Below the pieces are notes generated by a model. It had not been told where the DNA came from. It was given only the letters and a program-made list of their open reading frames with translations, and did not search any database. From positions 62,001 through 126,000 of the forward strand of contig NZ_VFSH01000003.1 of the NCBI RefSeq assembly GCF_006385785.1: 64,000 bases of DNA, written 5' to 3'. Origin of the DNA: Streptococcus shenyangsis (GTDB taxonomy: Bacteria > Bacillota > Bacilli > Lactobacillales > Streptococcaceae). Made by a program: the position numbers and the translations under genes. Below are positions 7,773 to 16,488 of the stretch, one piece after another; positions within the stretch are counted from its first letter, which is position 1; the number at the start of each line of letters is the position of its first letter.

Positions 7773-9134
7773 ATGTACCAAACCCATCATTTTAAAGACA
7801 AGTTTATATTATTTTTAAAGATATTTTTCCCTATCCTGATTTATCAATTTGCCAATTATTCTGCATCCTTTGTAGATACCACTATGACTGGTCAATACAA
7901 TACCATGGACTTGGCTGGTGTGTCTATGGCAACCAGTATCTGGAATCCTTTCTTTACATTCCTGACAGGGATTGTATCAGCCCTGGTGCCCATCATTGGT
8001 CACCATCTTGGTCGAGGTAAAAAGGAAGAAGTTGCGTCTGATTTTTACCAGTTCATCTATCTGGCCTTGGGTCTATCTGTACTCTTGCTGGGAATGGTAC
8101 TTTTCCTGGCACCACCAATCTTGAATCATATTGGACTAGAAGCACCGGTGGCGGCAGTAGCTGTTCGTTATCTCTGGTTTTTATCTATCGGGATTATCCC
8201 CTTGTTGCTCTTTAGTGTCATTCGTTCCTTGCTGGATTCGCTGGGCTTGACCAAACTTTCCATGTATCTCATGCTTTTGTTACTTCCTCTCAATAGTGGA
8301 TTTAACTATCTCTTGATTTTCGGAGCCTTTGGTGTTCCAGAACTGGGAGGTGCTGGTGCTGGTTTAGGTACTTCCTTGGCTTATTGGGTCTTGCTGGGAA
8401 TTTCTGTTCTAGTTTTATTTAAACAGGAGAAGCTCAAAGCCCTACATCTTGAGAAACGCATTCCGCTTAATATGGATAAAATCAAGGAAGGAGTTCGCTT
8501 AGGTTTGCCTATTGGGGGAACTGTCTTTGCGGAAGTTGCTATCTTTTCAGTGGTTGGCTTGATTATGGCTAAGTTCTCATCCTTGATTATCGCTAGTCAC
8601 CAGTCAGCTATGAACTTTTCAACTCTCATGTACGCCTTTCCTATGAGTATCTCATCGGCTATGGCTATTGTCGTTTCCTATGAAGTGGGAGCCAAGCGAT
8701 TTGATGATGCAAAAACCTATATTGGTCTAGGAAGATGGACAGCCCTTATTTTTGCAGGTTTCACCTTAACATTCCTTTACATTTTTCGAGGAAATGTGGC
8801 TAGTCTTTATGGTAACGACCCAGAATTCATTAATTTGACAGCGCGTTTTTTAACTTACAGCCTTTTCTTCCAGTTAGCAGATACCTTTGCAGCACCGCTT
8901 CAGGGAATTTTGCGGGGTTATAAGGATACAGTTATTCCTTTTTACCTTGGTTTGGTTGGTTACTGGGGGGTGACACTCCCAGTAGCTATGGTATTTGATT
9001 CCCTAACAGATTTTGGAGCGTACTCTTACTGGATTGGTTTGATTATTAGTCTAATCGTGAGCGGGGCTCTCTATCGTTGGCGTTTAACTGTGATTATGAA
9101 GAGATTTGAATCCGTAGCAAAATCTAAACGATAA
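7773..9134 (+). CDS. MATE-family multidrug/toxin exporter
   Basis: This 453-residue integral membrane protein has about twelve hydrophobic helices in two similar halves. It shows MATE features near the N-terminus (FVDTTMTGQYNTMDLAGVSM) and in the middle (GLPIGGTVFAEVAIF). MATE proteins export cationic drugs or metabolites in exchange for Na+ or H+. The ATG follows GAATAGAGAGCC, a modest ribosome site, about 40 bp after pyrC, so co-transcription is possible. A terminator lies 30 bp downstream. The substrate cannot be predicted. Confidence 0.9.
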   Translation: MYQTHHFKDKFILFLKIFFPILIYQFANYSASFVDTTMTGQYNTMDLAGVSMATSIWNPFFTFLTGIVSALVPIIGHHLGRGKKEEVASDFYQFIYLALGLSVLLLGMVLFLAPPILNHIGLEAPVAAVAVRYLWFLSIGIIPLLLFSVIRSLLDSLGLTKLSMYLMLLLLPLNSGFNYLLIFGAFGVPELGGAGAGLGTSLAYWVLLGISVLVLFKQEKLKALHLEKRIPLNMDKIKEGVRLGLPIGGTVFAEVAIFSVVGLIMAKFSSLIIASHQSAMNFSTLMYAFPMSISSAMAIVVSYEVGAKRFDDAKTYIGLGRWTALIFAGFTLTFLYIFRGNVASLYGNDPEFINLTARFLTYSLFFQLADTFAAPLQGILRGYKDTVIPFYLGLVGYWGVTLPVAMVFDSLTDFGAYSYWIGLIISLIVSGALYRWRLTVIMKRFESVAKSKR

Positions 9135-9161
9135 AAAGTTTGTGAAAAAATATTCTTAATG

Positions 9162-9196
9162 AGAAAATCTCTTGTTTTCATGGGGTTTTCTTTTTT
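9162..9196 (+). terminator. Intrinsic terminator after the MATE gene
   Basis: AGAAAATCTC (9162-9171) pairs with GGGGTTTTCT (9182-9191) through ten positions with two G-T pairs, then a T run follows. Confidence 0.75.
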
Positions 9197-9224
9197 ATTT
9201 TGTGAAATTTCTTTTAGAAAAACT

Positions 9225-9253
9225 TTGACAGTATTTTCCAAAAACGGTAAAAT
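9225..9253 (+). promoter_or_regulatory. Strong promoter of the aco operon
   Basis: A perfect -35 TTGACA (9225-9230), a 17-bp spacer and the -10 box TAAAAT (9248-9253) lie 34 bp upstream of acoA. No cre-like operator was seen beside it. Confidence 0.85.
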
Positions 9254-9287
9254 AGTAAGGTAAGAAGAAAGTTAGAAAGGCAAGAAG

Positions 9288-10256
9288 ATGTCAACTTTAG
9301 ATAAAAATCTTTTGCTAGAAATGTTCCGTAAGATGGAAGAAATCCGTCGTATGGACTTAAAAATTGCACAATTAGTAAAGAAAGGGAAAGTGCCAGGAAT
9401 GACGCACTTTTCTGTTGGAGAAGAGGCAGCTAACGTGGGTGCTATGTTAGCTCTCAACCCAGACGATTTGATCACATCAAACCACCGTGGTCATGGACAA
9501 GCTATTGCCAAAGGAATTGACCTAAACGGAATGATGGCTGAAATCCTTGGTAAATACACTGGAACCTGTAAAGGTAAAGGTGGTTCTATGCATATCGCCG
9601 ACCTTGATGCTGGTAACCTTGGTGCCAATGGTATCGTAGGTGGTGGTATGGGAATCGCTGTTGGTGCAGCCCTCAGTCAGCAAATGCAAAATACCGGAAA
9701 AATCGTTGTCTGCTTCTTTGGAGATGGTGCGACCAACGAAGGTGTTTTCCACGAAGCAGTAAATATGGCTTCTATTTGGAAGCTGCCAGTCATTTTCTAC
9801 TGCATTAACAACGGTTACGGTATCTCTGCGGATATCAAGAAAATGACCAATGTAGAACATATCCATCAACGTAGCGCCGCTTACGGAATTCCTGGAATGT
9901 TCATCGAAGATGGAAACAACGTCATCGATGTCTATGAAGGATTTAAGAAAGCTGTAGACCATGTTCGTGGTGGCAATGGACCAGTCTTGATTGAGAGTAT
10001 AACTTATCGCTGGCTTGGTCACTCATCATCTGACCCTGGTAAATATCGTACGCGTGAAGAAGTGGAATTGTGGAAACAAAAAGATCCAATCGAAAACCTT
10101 CGCAAGCATCTTATTGAAAATAACATTGCAAGTGCTACAGAATTGGAAGAAATTCAAGCGCAAGTCAAGGAAGCAGTAGAAGCTTCTGTTAAATTTGCGG
10201 AAGAAAGTCCATTCCCACCGCTTGAATCAGCATTTGAAGATATTTACGCAGACTAA
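9288..10256 (+). CDS. acoA: 2-oxo acid/acetoin dehydrogenase E1 alpha subunit
   Basis: This is the thiamine-diphosphate-dependent decarboxylase subunit. With the E1 beta subunit it acts on pyruvate or acetoin and passes the acyl/acetaldehyde group to a lipoyl arm. It has 322 residues. The TPP-binding motif runs from GDGATNEGVFHEAVN to CINNGYGIS (about residues 145-185), and the KGKGGSMH and HRGHG segments are typical of E1 alpha. It begins with ATG after AGAAAGGCAAGA and leads the acoA-acoB-acoC-lpdA-lplA cluster. In pneumococcus this is the only such complex and is annotated as acetoin or pyruvate dehydrogenase. Which substrate dominates here cannot be decided from sequence. Confidence 0.92.
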   Translation: MSTLDKNLLLEMFRKMEEIRRMDLKIAQLVKKGKVPGMTHFSVGEEAANVGAMLALNPDDLITSNHRGHGQAIAKGIDLNGMMAEILGKYTGTCKGKGGSMHIADLDAGNLGANGIVGGGMGIAVGAALSQQMQNTGKIVVCFFGDGATNEGVFHEAVNMASIWKLPVIFYCINNGYGISADIKKMTNVEHIHQRSAAYGIPGMFIEDGNNVIDVYEGFKKAVDHVRGGNGPVLIESITYRWLGHSSSDPGKYRTREEVELWKQKDPIENLRKHLIENNIASATELEEIQAQVKEAVEASVKFAEESPFPPLESAFEDIYAD

Positions 10257-10271
10257 GGAGAAAGAGATAAA

Positions 10272-11264
10272 ATGGAAACAAAAACAATGTCCTTCCGTGA
10301 CACCATTATCCTTGCTATGTCTGAGGAAATGCGTCGCGATGAAAATGTGTTCTTGATGGGAGAAGATGTCGGTGTCTTTGGAGGAGACTTCGGTACTTCT
10401 GTCGGAATGCTTGAAGAATTTGGCCCAGAACGTGTTCGTGACTGTCCGATTTCTGAAGCTGCCATCTCTGGAGCAGCAGCAGGAGCAGCCATGACAGGAC
10501 TTCGTCCAATCGTTGATATGACCTTCATGGACTTCTCGGTTATTGCCATGGACAATATCGTCAACCAAGCTGCTAAAACTCGTTACATGTTTGGTGGTAA
10601 AGGTCAGGTTCCAATGACTGTTCGATGCGCAGCTGGTAATGGGGTAGGTTCTGCCGCTCAGCACTCACAATCTCTAGAGTCTTGGTTCACTCATATTCCT
10701 GGTCTTAAGGTTGTGGCACCAGGTACGCCTGCGGACATGAAAGGACTGCTCAAGTCTTCTATCCGTGATAACAACCCTGTTATCATTCTTGAGTACAAGT
10801 CAGAATTTAACCAAAAAGGGGAAGTGCCAGTTGATCCAGACTACACGATTCCACTTGGAGTTGGGGAAATCAAACGTGAAGGTACAGATGTAACAGTTGT
10901 TACTTATGGAAAAATGCTCCGTCGTGTGGTTCAAGCTGCTGAAGAATTAGCAGAAGAAGGAATTTCTGTTGAGATTGTTGACCCACGTACCCTTGTTCCG
11001 CTTGATAAGGATATCATCATAAACTCAGTTAAGAAGACTGGTAAGGTTGTTCTGGTTAACGACGCCCATAAAACAAGTGGCTATATCGGAGAGATTTCAG
11101 CAATTATTTCAGAGTCAGAAGCATTTGACTACCTAGATGCACCAATCCGTCGTTGCGCAGGAGAAGATGTGCCAATGCCTTATGCGCAAAACCTAGAAAA
11201 TGCAATGATTCCAACAGTTGAAAGCATCAAAGATGCCATCCGAAAAACTTATAACAAAGAATAG
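10272..11264 (+). CDS. acoB: 2-oxo acid/acetoin dehydrogenase E1 beta subunit
   Basis: This is the 330-residue transketolase-like partner of AcoA in the E1 heterotetramer. The family features EDVGVFGGDFGTS, the PISEAAISGAAAGAA helix and the C-terminal transketolase domain (EIVDPRTLVPLDKD) are all present. It lies 15 bp after acoA with ribosome site AAGGAGAAAG. A 412-bp gap holding a tandem structured repeat separates it from acoC, which is unusual inside an operon. Confidence 0.92.
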   Translation: METKTMSFRDTIILAMSEEMRRDENVFLMGEDVGVFGGDFGTSVGMLEEFGPERVRDCPISEAAISGAAAGAAMTGLRPIVDMTFMDFSVIAMDNIVNQAAKTRYMFGGKGQVPMTVRCAAGNGVGSAAQHSQSLESWFTHIPGLKVVAPGTPADMKGLLKSSIRDNNPVIILEYKSEFNQKGEVPVDPDYTIPLGVGEIKREGTDVTVVTYGKMLRRVVQAAEELAEEGISVEIVDPRTLVPLDKDIIINSVKKTGKVVLVNDAHKTSGYIGEISAIISESEAFDYLDAPIRRCAGEDVPMPYAQNLENAMIPTVESIKDAIRKTYNKE

Positions 11265-11312
11265 TATTGCATAAGATAAATTATGTAAACATCGCATCCT
11301 ATCACAAGAAGA

Positions 11313-11555
11313 GTTGGTTCGATAATAACCGATGAAAGATTTAGTCAGTCTACTAGGTTGACCGCTTGATAGCGGCAACCGTAGTAATTTGAGATACGTG
11401 TTGTATCCAAGTGATTTAAAGAGTTGCGACATGAGAGAGTCGAATCGATAATATTCGACGAATGAATTAGTCAGTCTACTAGGTTGACCGCCTAATAGCG
11501 GCAACCGTAGCAACTTGAGATACGTGTTGTATCCAAGTTGCTTGTAGAGTTGAAC
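11313..11555 (+). repeat. Two tandem 126-bp units with three covarying hairpins each (acoB-acoC gap)
   Basis: Corresponding parts of the two units are exactly 126 bp apart. Each unit holds three hairpins. Hairpin a: 11313-11333 and 11439-11459, with identical loop CGATAAT but different stems. Hairpin b: 11350-11384 and 11476-11510, with arms CTAC, GGTTG and CCGC against GCGG, CAACC and GTAG. Hairpin c: 11387-11412 and 11511-11540, with loop GTGTT flanked by GATAC/GTATC. In hairpin a the stems GTTGGTT/AACCGAT and GTCGAAT/ATTCGAC differ at several positions, yet both pair over all seven (two G-T wobbles in the first). This looks like selection on RNA or DNA structure. It matches neither BOX nor the RUP element as I remember them. 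Confidence 0.8.
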
Positions 11556-11676
11556 TCGGGCTAGAGTCTGTGTGAAAAAGATAAACTTTCCTAGAAACTA
11601 AAGTTTCTTTGTCAAGTTTCCTATTTTCACTTTGATTTTTTACGCCCTTAGTATCATAAATAGAATTGGAGAGGTC

Positions 11677-12720
11677 ATGGCTGATGACAAGCTAAGAGCG
11701 ACTCCTGCAGCTAGAAAGTTAGCGGATGATCTAGGGATCAACCTCTACGACGTTTCTGGCTCAGGTGCAAACGGTCGTGTCCACAAAGAAGACGTGGAAA
11801 CTTATAAAGACACAAACGTGGTTCGCATTTCGCCACTTGCAAAACGAATTGCCCTCGAACATAATATTGCTTGGCAGGAAATCCAAGGAACGGGTCATCG
11901 TGGTAAGATTATGAAGAAGGACGTTTTGGCCTTGCTTCCTGAAAATATCGAAAACGATACCATCAAGTCTCCTGCTCAGATCGAAAAAATGGAAGAAGTT
12001 CCTGATAATGTAACACCATACGGTGAAATTGAGCGTATTCCAATGACACCAATGCGTAAGGTTATTGCCCAACGTATGGTTGAATCTTACCTAACTGCAC
12101 CAACCTTCACGCTCAACTATGAAGTTGATATGACTGAAATGTTGGCACTTCGTAAGAAGGTTCTGGAGCCAATCATGGAAGCAACTGGGAAGAAGACTAC
12201 TGTAACAGACCTTCTTTCACTTGCAGTTGTTAAAACTCTTATGAAACACCCTTACATCAACGCTTCATTGACAGAAGATGGCAAGACAATTATTACTCAT
12301 AATTACGTCAACCTTGCCATGGCAGTTGGTATGGATAATGGATTGATGACACCTGTTGTTTACAATGCGGAGAAGATGAGCCTTTCAGATTTGGTTGTAG
12401 CCTTCAAAGACGTCATTGGCCGTACCTTGGATGGTAAATTAGCTCCAAGCGAACTGCAAAATTCAACATTTACTATCAGTAATTTGGGAATGTTTGGCGT
12501 TCAGTCCTTTGGTCCTATCATTAACCAACCAAACTCAGCTATCCTTGGTGTGAGTTCGACAATTGAGAAGCCAGTTGTCGTCAATGGTGAGATTGTGATT
12601 CGCCCAATCATGAGTCTAGGATTAACCATTGACCACCGTGTTGTGGATGGTATGGCTGGTGCTAAGTTTATGAAAGACTTGAAAGCCTTGATTGAAAATC
12701 CAATCTCAATGTTGATTTAA
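11677..12720 (+). CDS. acoC: Dihydrolipoamide acyltransferase E2 without a lipoyl domain
   Basis: This is the core of the complex; it transfers the acyl group from the lipoyl arm to CoA. The start was set at the ATG at 11677 after GGAGAGGTC, not at the upstream in-frame ATG, giving 347 residues. The protein opens directly with a peripheral-subunit-binding domain (LRATPAARKLADDLGI to GRVHKEDV, about 5-42). A second such domain follows (ISPLAKRIALEHNI to GKIMKKDV, about 50-85), then the catalytic domain from MTPMRKVIAQRM to the active site TIDHRVVDG. There is no N-terminal lipoyl domain; that domain sits on LpdA instead. The pneumococcal protein has the same arrangement as I recall it. Confidence 0.92.
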   Translation: MADDKLRATPAARKLADDLGINLYDVSGSGANGRVHKEDVETYKDTNVVRISPLAKRIALEHNIAWQEIQGTGHRGKIMKKDVLALLPENIENDTIKSPAQIEKMEEVPDNVTPYGEIERIPMTPMRKVIAQRMVESYLTAPTFTLNYEVDMTEMLALRKKVLEPIMEATGKKTTVTDLLSLAVVKTLMKHPYINASLTEDGKTIITHNYVNLAMAVGMDNGLMTPVVYNAEKMSLSDLVVAFKDVIGRTLDGKLAPSELQNSTFTISNLGMFGVQSFGPIINQPNSAILGVSSTIEKPVVVNGEIVIRPIMSLGLTIDHRVVDGMAGAKFMKDLKALIENPISMLI

Positions 12721-12765
12721 GAGCAAGAGTATTCATTTTTAAGATATAGATAAAGGAAGGAAGAC

Positions 12766-14469
12766 ATGGCCTTAGAAGTAATTATGCCAAAAGCCGGCGT
12801 GGATATGACAGAAGGACAAATCGTCCAATGGAATAAAAAAGTCGGAGAATTTGTAAAAGAAGGAGAAATCCTTTTGGAAATCATGACTGACAAAGTCAGC
12901 ATGGAATTGGAAGCCGAAGAAGATGGTTACTTGATTGCTATCCTTAAAGGAGATGGTGAAACTGTTCCAGTAACGGAAGTTATCGGTTACCTTGGAGAAG
13001 AAGGGGAAAACATCCCAACAGCTGGATCAGCAGTGCCAGAAGCTAGCCCAGTACCTGCAGCAAGTGCTTCAAATGATGATGGTAAGAGCGATGATGCCTT
13101 TGATATTGTTGTGATTGGTGGAGGTCCTGCTGGTTATGTTGCAGCCATTAAAGCCGCCCAACTCGGCGGTAAGGTTGCCCTTGTTGAGAAATCTGAACTT
13201 GGTGGAACCTGCTTGAACCGTGGCTGTATCCCAACTAAGACCTATCTTCACAACGCTGAAATTATCGAAAACATCGGTCATGCTGCAAATCGTGGTATCG
13301 TGATTGAAAATCCTAACTTCACTGTTGATATGGAAAAACTTTTAGAAACTAAGTCTAAAGTTGTAAATACTCTTGTTGGTGGTGTTGCAGGACTTCTTCG
13401 TAGCTATGGAGTTACTGTTCATAAAGGAATTGGAACCATCACTAAAGACAAGAATGTCTTGGTAAATGGTTCAGAATTGCTTGAAACTAAGAAGATTATC
13501 CTTGCTGGTGGTTCAAAAGTCAGCAAGATTAACGTTCCTGGTATGGAATCATCACTTGTCATGACAAGTGATGACATTCTTGAAATTAACGAAGTTCCAG
13601 AAAGCCTTGTTATCATCGGTGGTGGAGTTGTCGGTATTGAACTCGGTCAAGCCTTCATGACATTTGGTTCTAAGGTAACTGTTATTGAAATGATGGACCG
13701 TATCGTGCCAGCTATGGATGCTGAAGTTTCTAAGAATCTTCGCTTGATTCTTGAACGAAAAGGTATGACTATCTTGACTGGTACTAAACTGCAAGAAATC
13801 ATCGAAGAAGATGGTAAACTTCGTATCAAGATTGAAGGAAAAGACGATATTATCGCAAGCAAAGCTCTTCTTTCAATCGGTCGTGTACCAGACCTCGAAG
13901 GAATTGGTGAAGTAGAGTTCGAGTTAGACCGTGGTCGTATCAAGGTTAACGAGTACATGGAAACTTCTGTTCCTGGTATTTATGCACCAGGTGACATCAA
14001 TGGTACCAAGATGTTGGCTCACGCAGCCTTCCGTATGGGTGAAGTAGCCGCTGAAAATGCCCTTAAAGGAAATCACCATGTTGCTAAATTGAACTTGACT
14101 CCTGCAGCTATTTACACACTTCCTGAAGTAGCAGCAGTTGGTTTAACAGAAGAACAAGCTCGTGAGAAATATGATGTCCAAATTGGTAAATTCAACTTTG
14201 CTGCTAATGGTCGTGCCATTGCATCAGATGCTGCTCAAGGATTTGTTAAAGTCATTGCAGACAAGAAATACGGGGAAATCCTTGGTGTTCACATCATTGG
14301 CCCTGCAGCTGCAGAGTTGATCAATGAAGCGTCAAGCATCATCGAAATGGAAATCACTGTAGAAGAAATGTTGAAGACTATCCACGGACACCCAACCTAT
14401 TCTGAAGTGATGTATGAAGCATTTGCGGATGTTCTAGGAATGGCCATCCACTCACCTAAGAAAAAATAA
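12766..14469 (+). CDS. lpdA: Dihydrolipoamide dehydrogenase E3 with fused N-terminal lipoyl domain
   Basis: This enzyme reoxidises dihydrolipoamide using FAD and NAD+. The 567-residue protein carries a lipoyl domain at residues 1-80, with the lipoylated lysine predicted as K43 in MTDKVSM. A flexible Ala/Pro/Ser linker follows (about 84-106). The reductase then shows the FAD motif VVIGGGPAGY (114-123), the redox disulfide C148/C153 in GGTCLNRGC, the NAD-binding IIGGGVVGIELG, and the C-terminal HGHPTYSE active-site base. It is fourth in the aco operon, 45 bp after acoC. As E2 lacks a lipoyl domain, this one must serve the whole complex. Confidence 0.96.
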   Translation: MALEVIMPKAGVDMTEGQIVQWNKKVGEFVKEGEILLEIMTDKVSMELEAEEDGYLIAILKGDGETVPVTEVIGYLGEEGENIPTAGSAVPEASPVPAASASNDDGKSDDAFDIVVIGGGPAGYVAAIKAAQLGGKVALVEKSELGGTCLNRGCIPTKTYLHNAEIIENIGHAANRGIVIENPNFTVDMEKLLETKSKVVNTLVGGVAGLLRSYGVTVHKGIGTITKDKNVLVNGSELLETKKIILAGGSKVSKINVPGMESSLVMTSDDILEINEVPESLVIIGGGVVGIELGQAFMTFGSKVTVIEMMDRIVPAMDAEVSKNLRLILERKGMTILTGTKLQEIIEEDGKLRIKIEGKDDIIASKALLSIGRVPDLEGIGEVEFELDRGRIKVNEYMETSVPGIYAPGDINGTKMLAHAAFRMGEVAAENALKGNHHVAKLNLTPAAIYTLPEVAAVGLTEEQAREKYDVQIGKFNFAANGRAIASDAAQGFVKVIADKKYGEILGVHIIGPAAAELINEASSIIEMEITVEEMLKTIHGHPTYSEVMYEAFADVLGMAIHSPKKK

Positions 14470-14483
14470 AAGAAAGATAGATT

Positions 14484-14508
14484 AGACTGGAAAGATGTTT
14501 TCCAGTCT
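14484..14508 (+). terminator. Perfect hairpin between lpdA and lplA without T tail
   Basis: AGACTGGAAA (14484-14493) and TTTCCAGTCT (14499-14508) form a 10-bp perfect stem with a GATGT loop, but CTATCG follows instead of a T run. It could slow polymerase, mark an RNA processing site or stabilise the upstream message. It is not a standard terminator. Confidence 0.45.
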
Positions 14509-14528
14509 CTATCGTATAAAGGGATATC

Positions 14529-15518
14529 ATGAAATATATTATCAATCATTCAAACGACACTGCCTTTAATATCGCCTTGGAAGAATATGCCTTTAAACAC
14601 CTTTTGGATGAGGATCAAATCTTCCTGCTTTGGATTAACAAACCATCTATCATTGTTGGTCGTCACCAGAACACTATCGAAGAAATCAACCGGGATTATG
14701 TTCGCGAAAATGGCATTGAGGTGGTCCGCCGTATCAGCGGTGGTGGAGCTGTTTACCACGATTTAAATAACCTAAACTACACGATCATCTCAAAAGAAGA
14801 TGAAAACAAGGCTTTTGACTTTAAGAGCTTCTCAACGCCAGTTATCAATACACTAGCTCAACTTGGGGTTAAAGCTGAGTTCACAGGCCGTAATGACTTA
14901 GAAATCGACGGTAAGAAATTCTGTGGTAATGCCCAAGCCTATATCAATGGTCGTATCATGCATCATGGTTGCTTGCTCTTTGACGTTGATTTGTCAGTCC
15001 TTGCTAACGCCCTCAAGGTTTCAAAGGATAAATTTGAATCAAAAGGTGTGAAATCCGTCCGTGCTCGCGTAACCAATATTATCAATGAATTACCAGAAAA
15101 AATCACTGTCGAAGAATTCCGTGATTTACTATTGGAATACATGAAAAAAGAGTACCCTGAAATGACAGAATACGTTTTTTCTGAGGAAGAATTGGCTGAA
15201 ATCAATCGTATCAAGGACACCAAGTTTGGAACTTGGGACTGGAACTACGGTAAATCACCTGAATTTAACGTCCGTCGTGGAACCAAATTCACTAGTGGTA
15301 AGGTGGAAGTATTTGCTAATGTTCTCGAATCAAAAATCCAAGACATCAAGATTTATGGTGACTTCTTTGGTATCGAAGACGTTGCTGCAGTAGAAGATGT
15401 CCTTCGTGGAGTGAAATACGAACGCGAAGATGTCCTTAAAGCACTAGAAACAATTGATATTACACGCTACTTCGCTGGTATTAGTCGTGAAGAAATCGCT
15501 GAAGCAGTTGTAGAGTAA
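14529..15518 (+). CDS. lplA: Lipoate-protein ligase A
   Basis: This enzyme activates lipoate with ATP and attaches it to lipoyl domains, here most likely K43 of LpdA. The 329-residue protein shows the family motifs VGRHQNTIEEIN, RRISGGGAVYHDL and GRNDLEIDGKKFCGNA, plus the C-terminal accessory domain. It follows lpdA by 59 bp, with a hairpin between them and AAAGGGATATC ahead of the ATG. It closes the dehydrogenase cluster and provides the cofactor for it. Confidence 0.95.
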   Translation: MKYIINHSNDTAFNIALEEYAFKHLLDEDQIFLLWINKPSIIVGRHQNTIEEINRDYVRENGIEVVRRISGGGAVYHDLNNLNYTIISKEDENKAFDFKSFSTPVINTLAQLGVKAEFTGRNDLEIDGKKFCGNAQAYINGRIMHHGCLLFDVDLSVLANALKVSKDKFESKGVKSVRARVTNIINELPEKITVEEFRDLLLEYMKKEYPEMTEYVFSEEELAEINRIKDTKFGTWDWNYGKSPEFNVRRGTKFTSGKVEVFANVLESKIQDIKIYGDFFGIEDVAAVEDVLRGVKYEREDVLKALETIDITRYFAGISREEIAEAVVE

Positions 15519-15597
15519 AGAAAAGCCATTTGTTAGTCATTGTGGGGGTGAAGAAAAGATATCCTCTGGATAGGACAAATCTTGAAGTCTGCTGAAA

Positions 15598-15721
15598 GAA
15601 AATCAAAAAGAACTCGCTTCCAATCCTTAATAAAAAACTAGGTAGGGTTGAATATAGAGATAAGAAAGTTAGTAATAGATTGAATGTAAGGTGACATAGG
15701 CGCGAGTTGCTTTTTGATTTC
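15598..15721. repeat. 124-bp element bounded by 20-bp imperfect inverted repeats (MITE-like)
   Basis: The left end GAAAATCAAAAAGAACTCGC (15598-15617) and the reverse complement of the right end (15702-15721), GAAATCAAAAAGCAACTCGC, agree except for one shifted A and one C. The interior is about 84 bp and non-coding. The structure is that of a small non-autonomous element or a long RNA hairpin. No flanking target duplication is evident to me. Confidence 0.6.
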
Positions 15722-15828
15722 TATATAGTGTAAATACCACCAAAAGACTATTATCTCTTATAGTTGAACTATACCTCAAAAGTCATAGAGCCGTTTTTGT
15801 GAGGTTCTACAGAAGATTTGGAATAAGC

Positions 15829-15877
15829 AAAAAGCTTTAAATCAATAGTCTAAACTGTTTGATTTAAAGCTTTTTTT
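15829..15877 (+). terminator. Strong 17-bp intrinsic terminator
   Basis: AAAAAGCTTTAAATCAA (15829-15845) pairs perfectly with the complementary arm at 15859-15875 and is followed by T residues. No gene ends close by: lplA stops 310 bp upstream. It may belong to a lost gene or to the unannotated transcript carrying the inverted-repeat element. Confidence 0.85.
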
Positions 15878-15913
15878 ACTTTTAATAAGATTTTCCCAGC
15901 TTCATATACAAAC

Positions 15914-16068
15914 TAATACTCAATGAAAATCAAAGAGCAAACTAGGAAACTAGTCACAGGCTGCTCAAAAAACTGTTTTGAGGTTGTGGATAGAACTGAC
16001 AGAGTCAGTATCGTATACCTACGGCAAGGCGACGTTGACGTGGTTTGAAGAGATTTTAGAAGAGTATA
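15914..16068 (+). repeat. BOX element (boxA-boxB-boxC)
   Basis: The sequence begins AATACTCAATGAAAATCAAA, the conserved boxA start, and ends with the boxC end GAAGAGATTTTAGAAGAGTA. The length of about 155 bp fits one copy each of A, B and C. BOX elements are intergenic repeats characteristic of S. pneumoniae and close relatives, are transcribed and structured, and can influence neighbouring genes. Confidence 0.9.
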
Positions 16069-16093
16069 AAATCATGTTTTTGAACTCATGTTT

Positions 16094-16291
16094 CTAATCT
16101 ACTTTTTGTTGCTGAGAGAAAACAGTTTTTGAAAAATGGTGGATGCTGATAACAACTGATAACCAGCAAACAACATAAGCAGTACCTGTAAATTCTGTAC
16201 CGATAAAGTATGTTTTTTCAACTAAGAGCTGACCGATGAATGGGGAGAGGAGATAGAGAATTCCGATGAGTATATGTTCTTTATGTTTCAT
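16094..16291 (-). CDS. Small membrane protein (65 aa), unrecognised
   Basis: The protein begins MKHKEHILIGILYLLSPF and has two hydrophobic segments (about 7-25 and 35-52). It ends QQQKVD and is read toward the BOX element. On the minus strand a GAAAGAAGGTG ribosome site lies about nine bases before the ATG. No family was recognised. The good start site and hydrophobic pattern argue for a real gene. Confidence 0.55.
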   Translation of the reverse strand: MKHKEHILIGILYLLSPFIGQLLVEKTYFIGTEFTGTAYVVCWLSVVISIHHFSKTVFSQQQKVD

Positions 16292-16488
16292 TAAAGCGCA
16301 CCTTCTTTCCTGATGCTTAGAACGACTTACAAGTGTTAAATTGAATGGTGTTTCATCGAAGTAAGCTTACTAGAGTAATAATTTTCGATTCCCTCCTTTT
16401 CAAAGTAAGCCTTTTCACACTTATATTTTACAATTTTAAAAATAGGAAATCAAATTATTTTCTAAGTAATTTTGCTTACATTTCCCCC

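Noticed and set aside
11193..11513. Minus-strand ORF of 106 codons in the acoB-acoC gap
   Set aside because: It overlaps the end of acoB and exists because the 126-bp unit is a multiple of three. It has no ribosome site, and hairpin covariation argues for a non-coding element.
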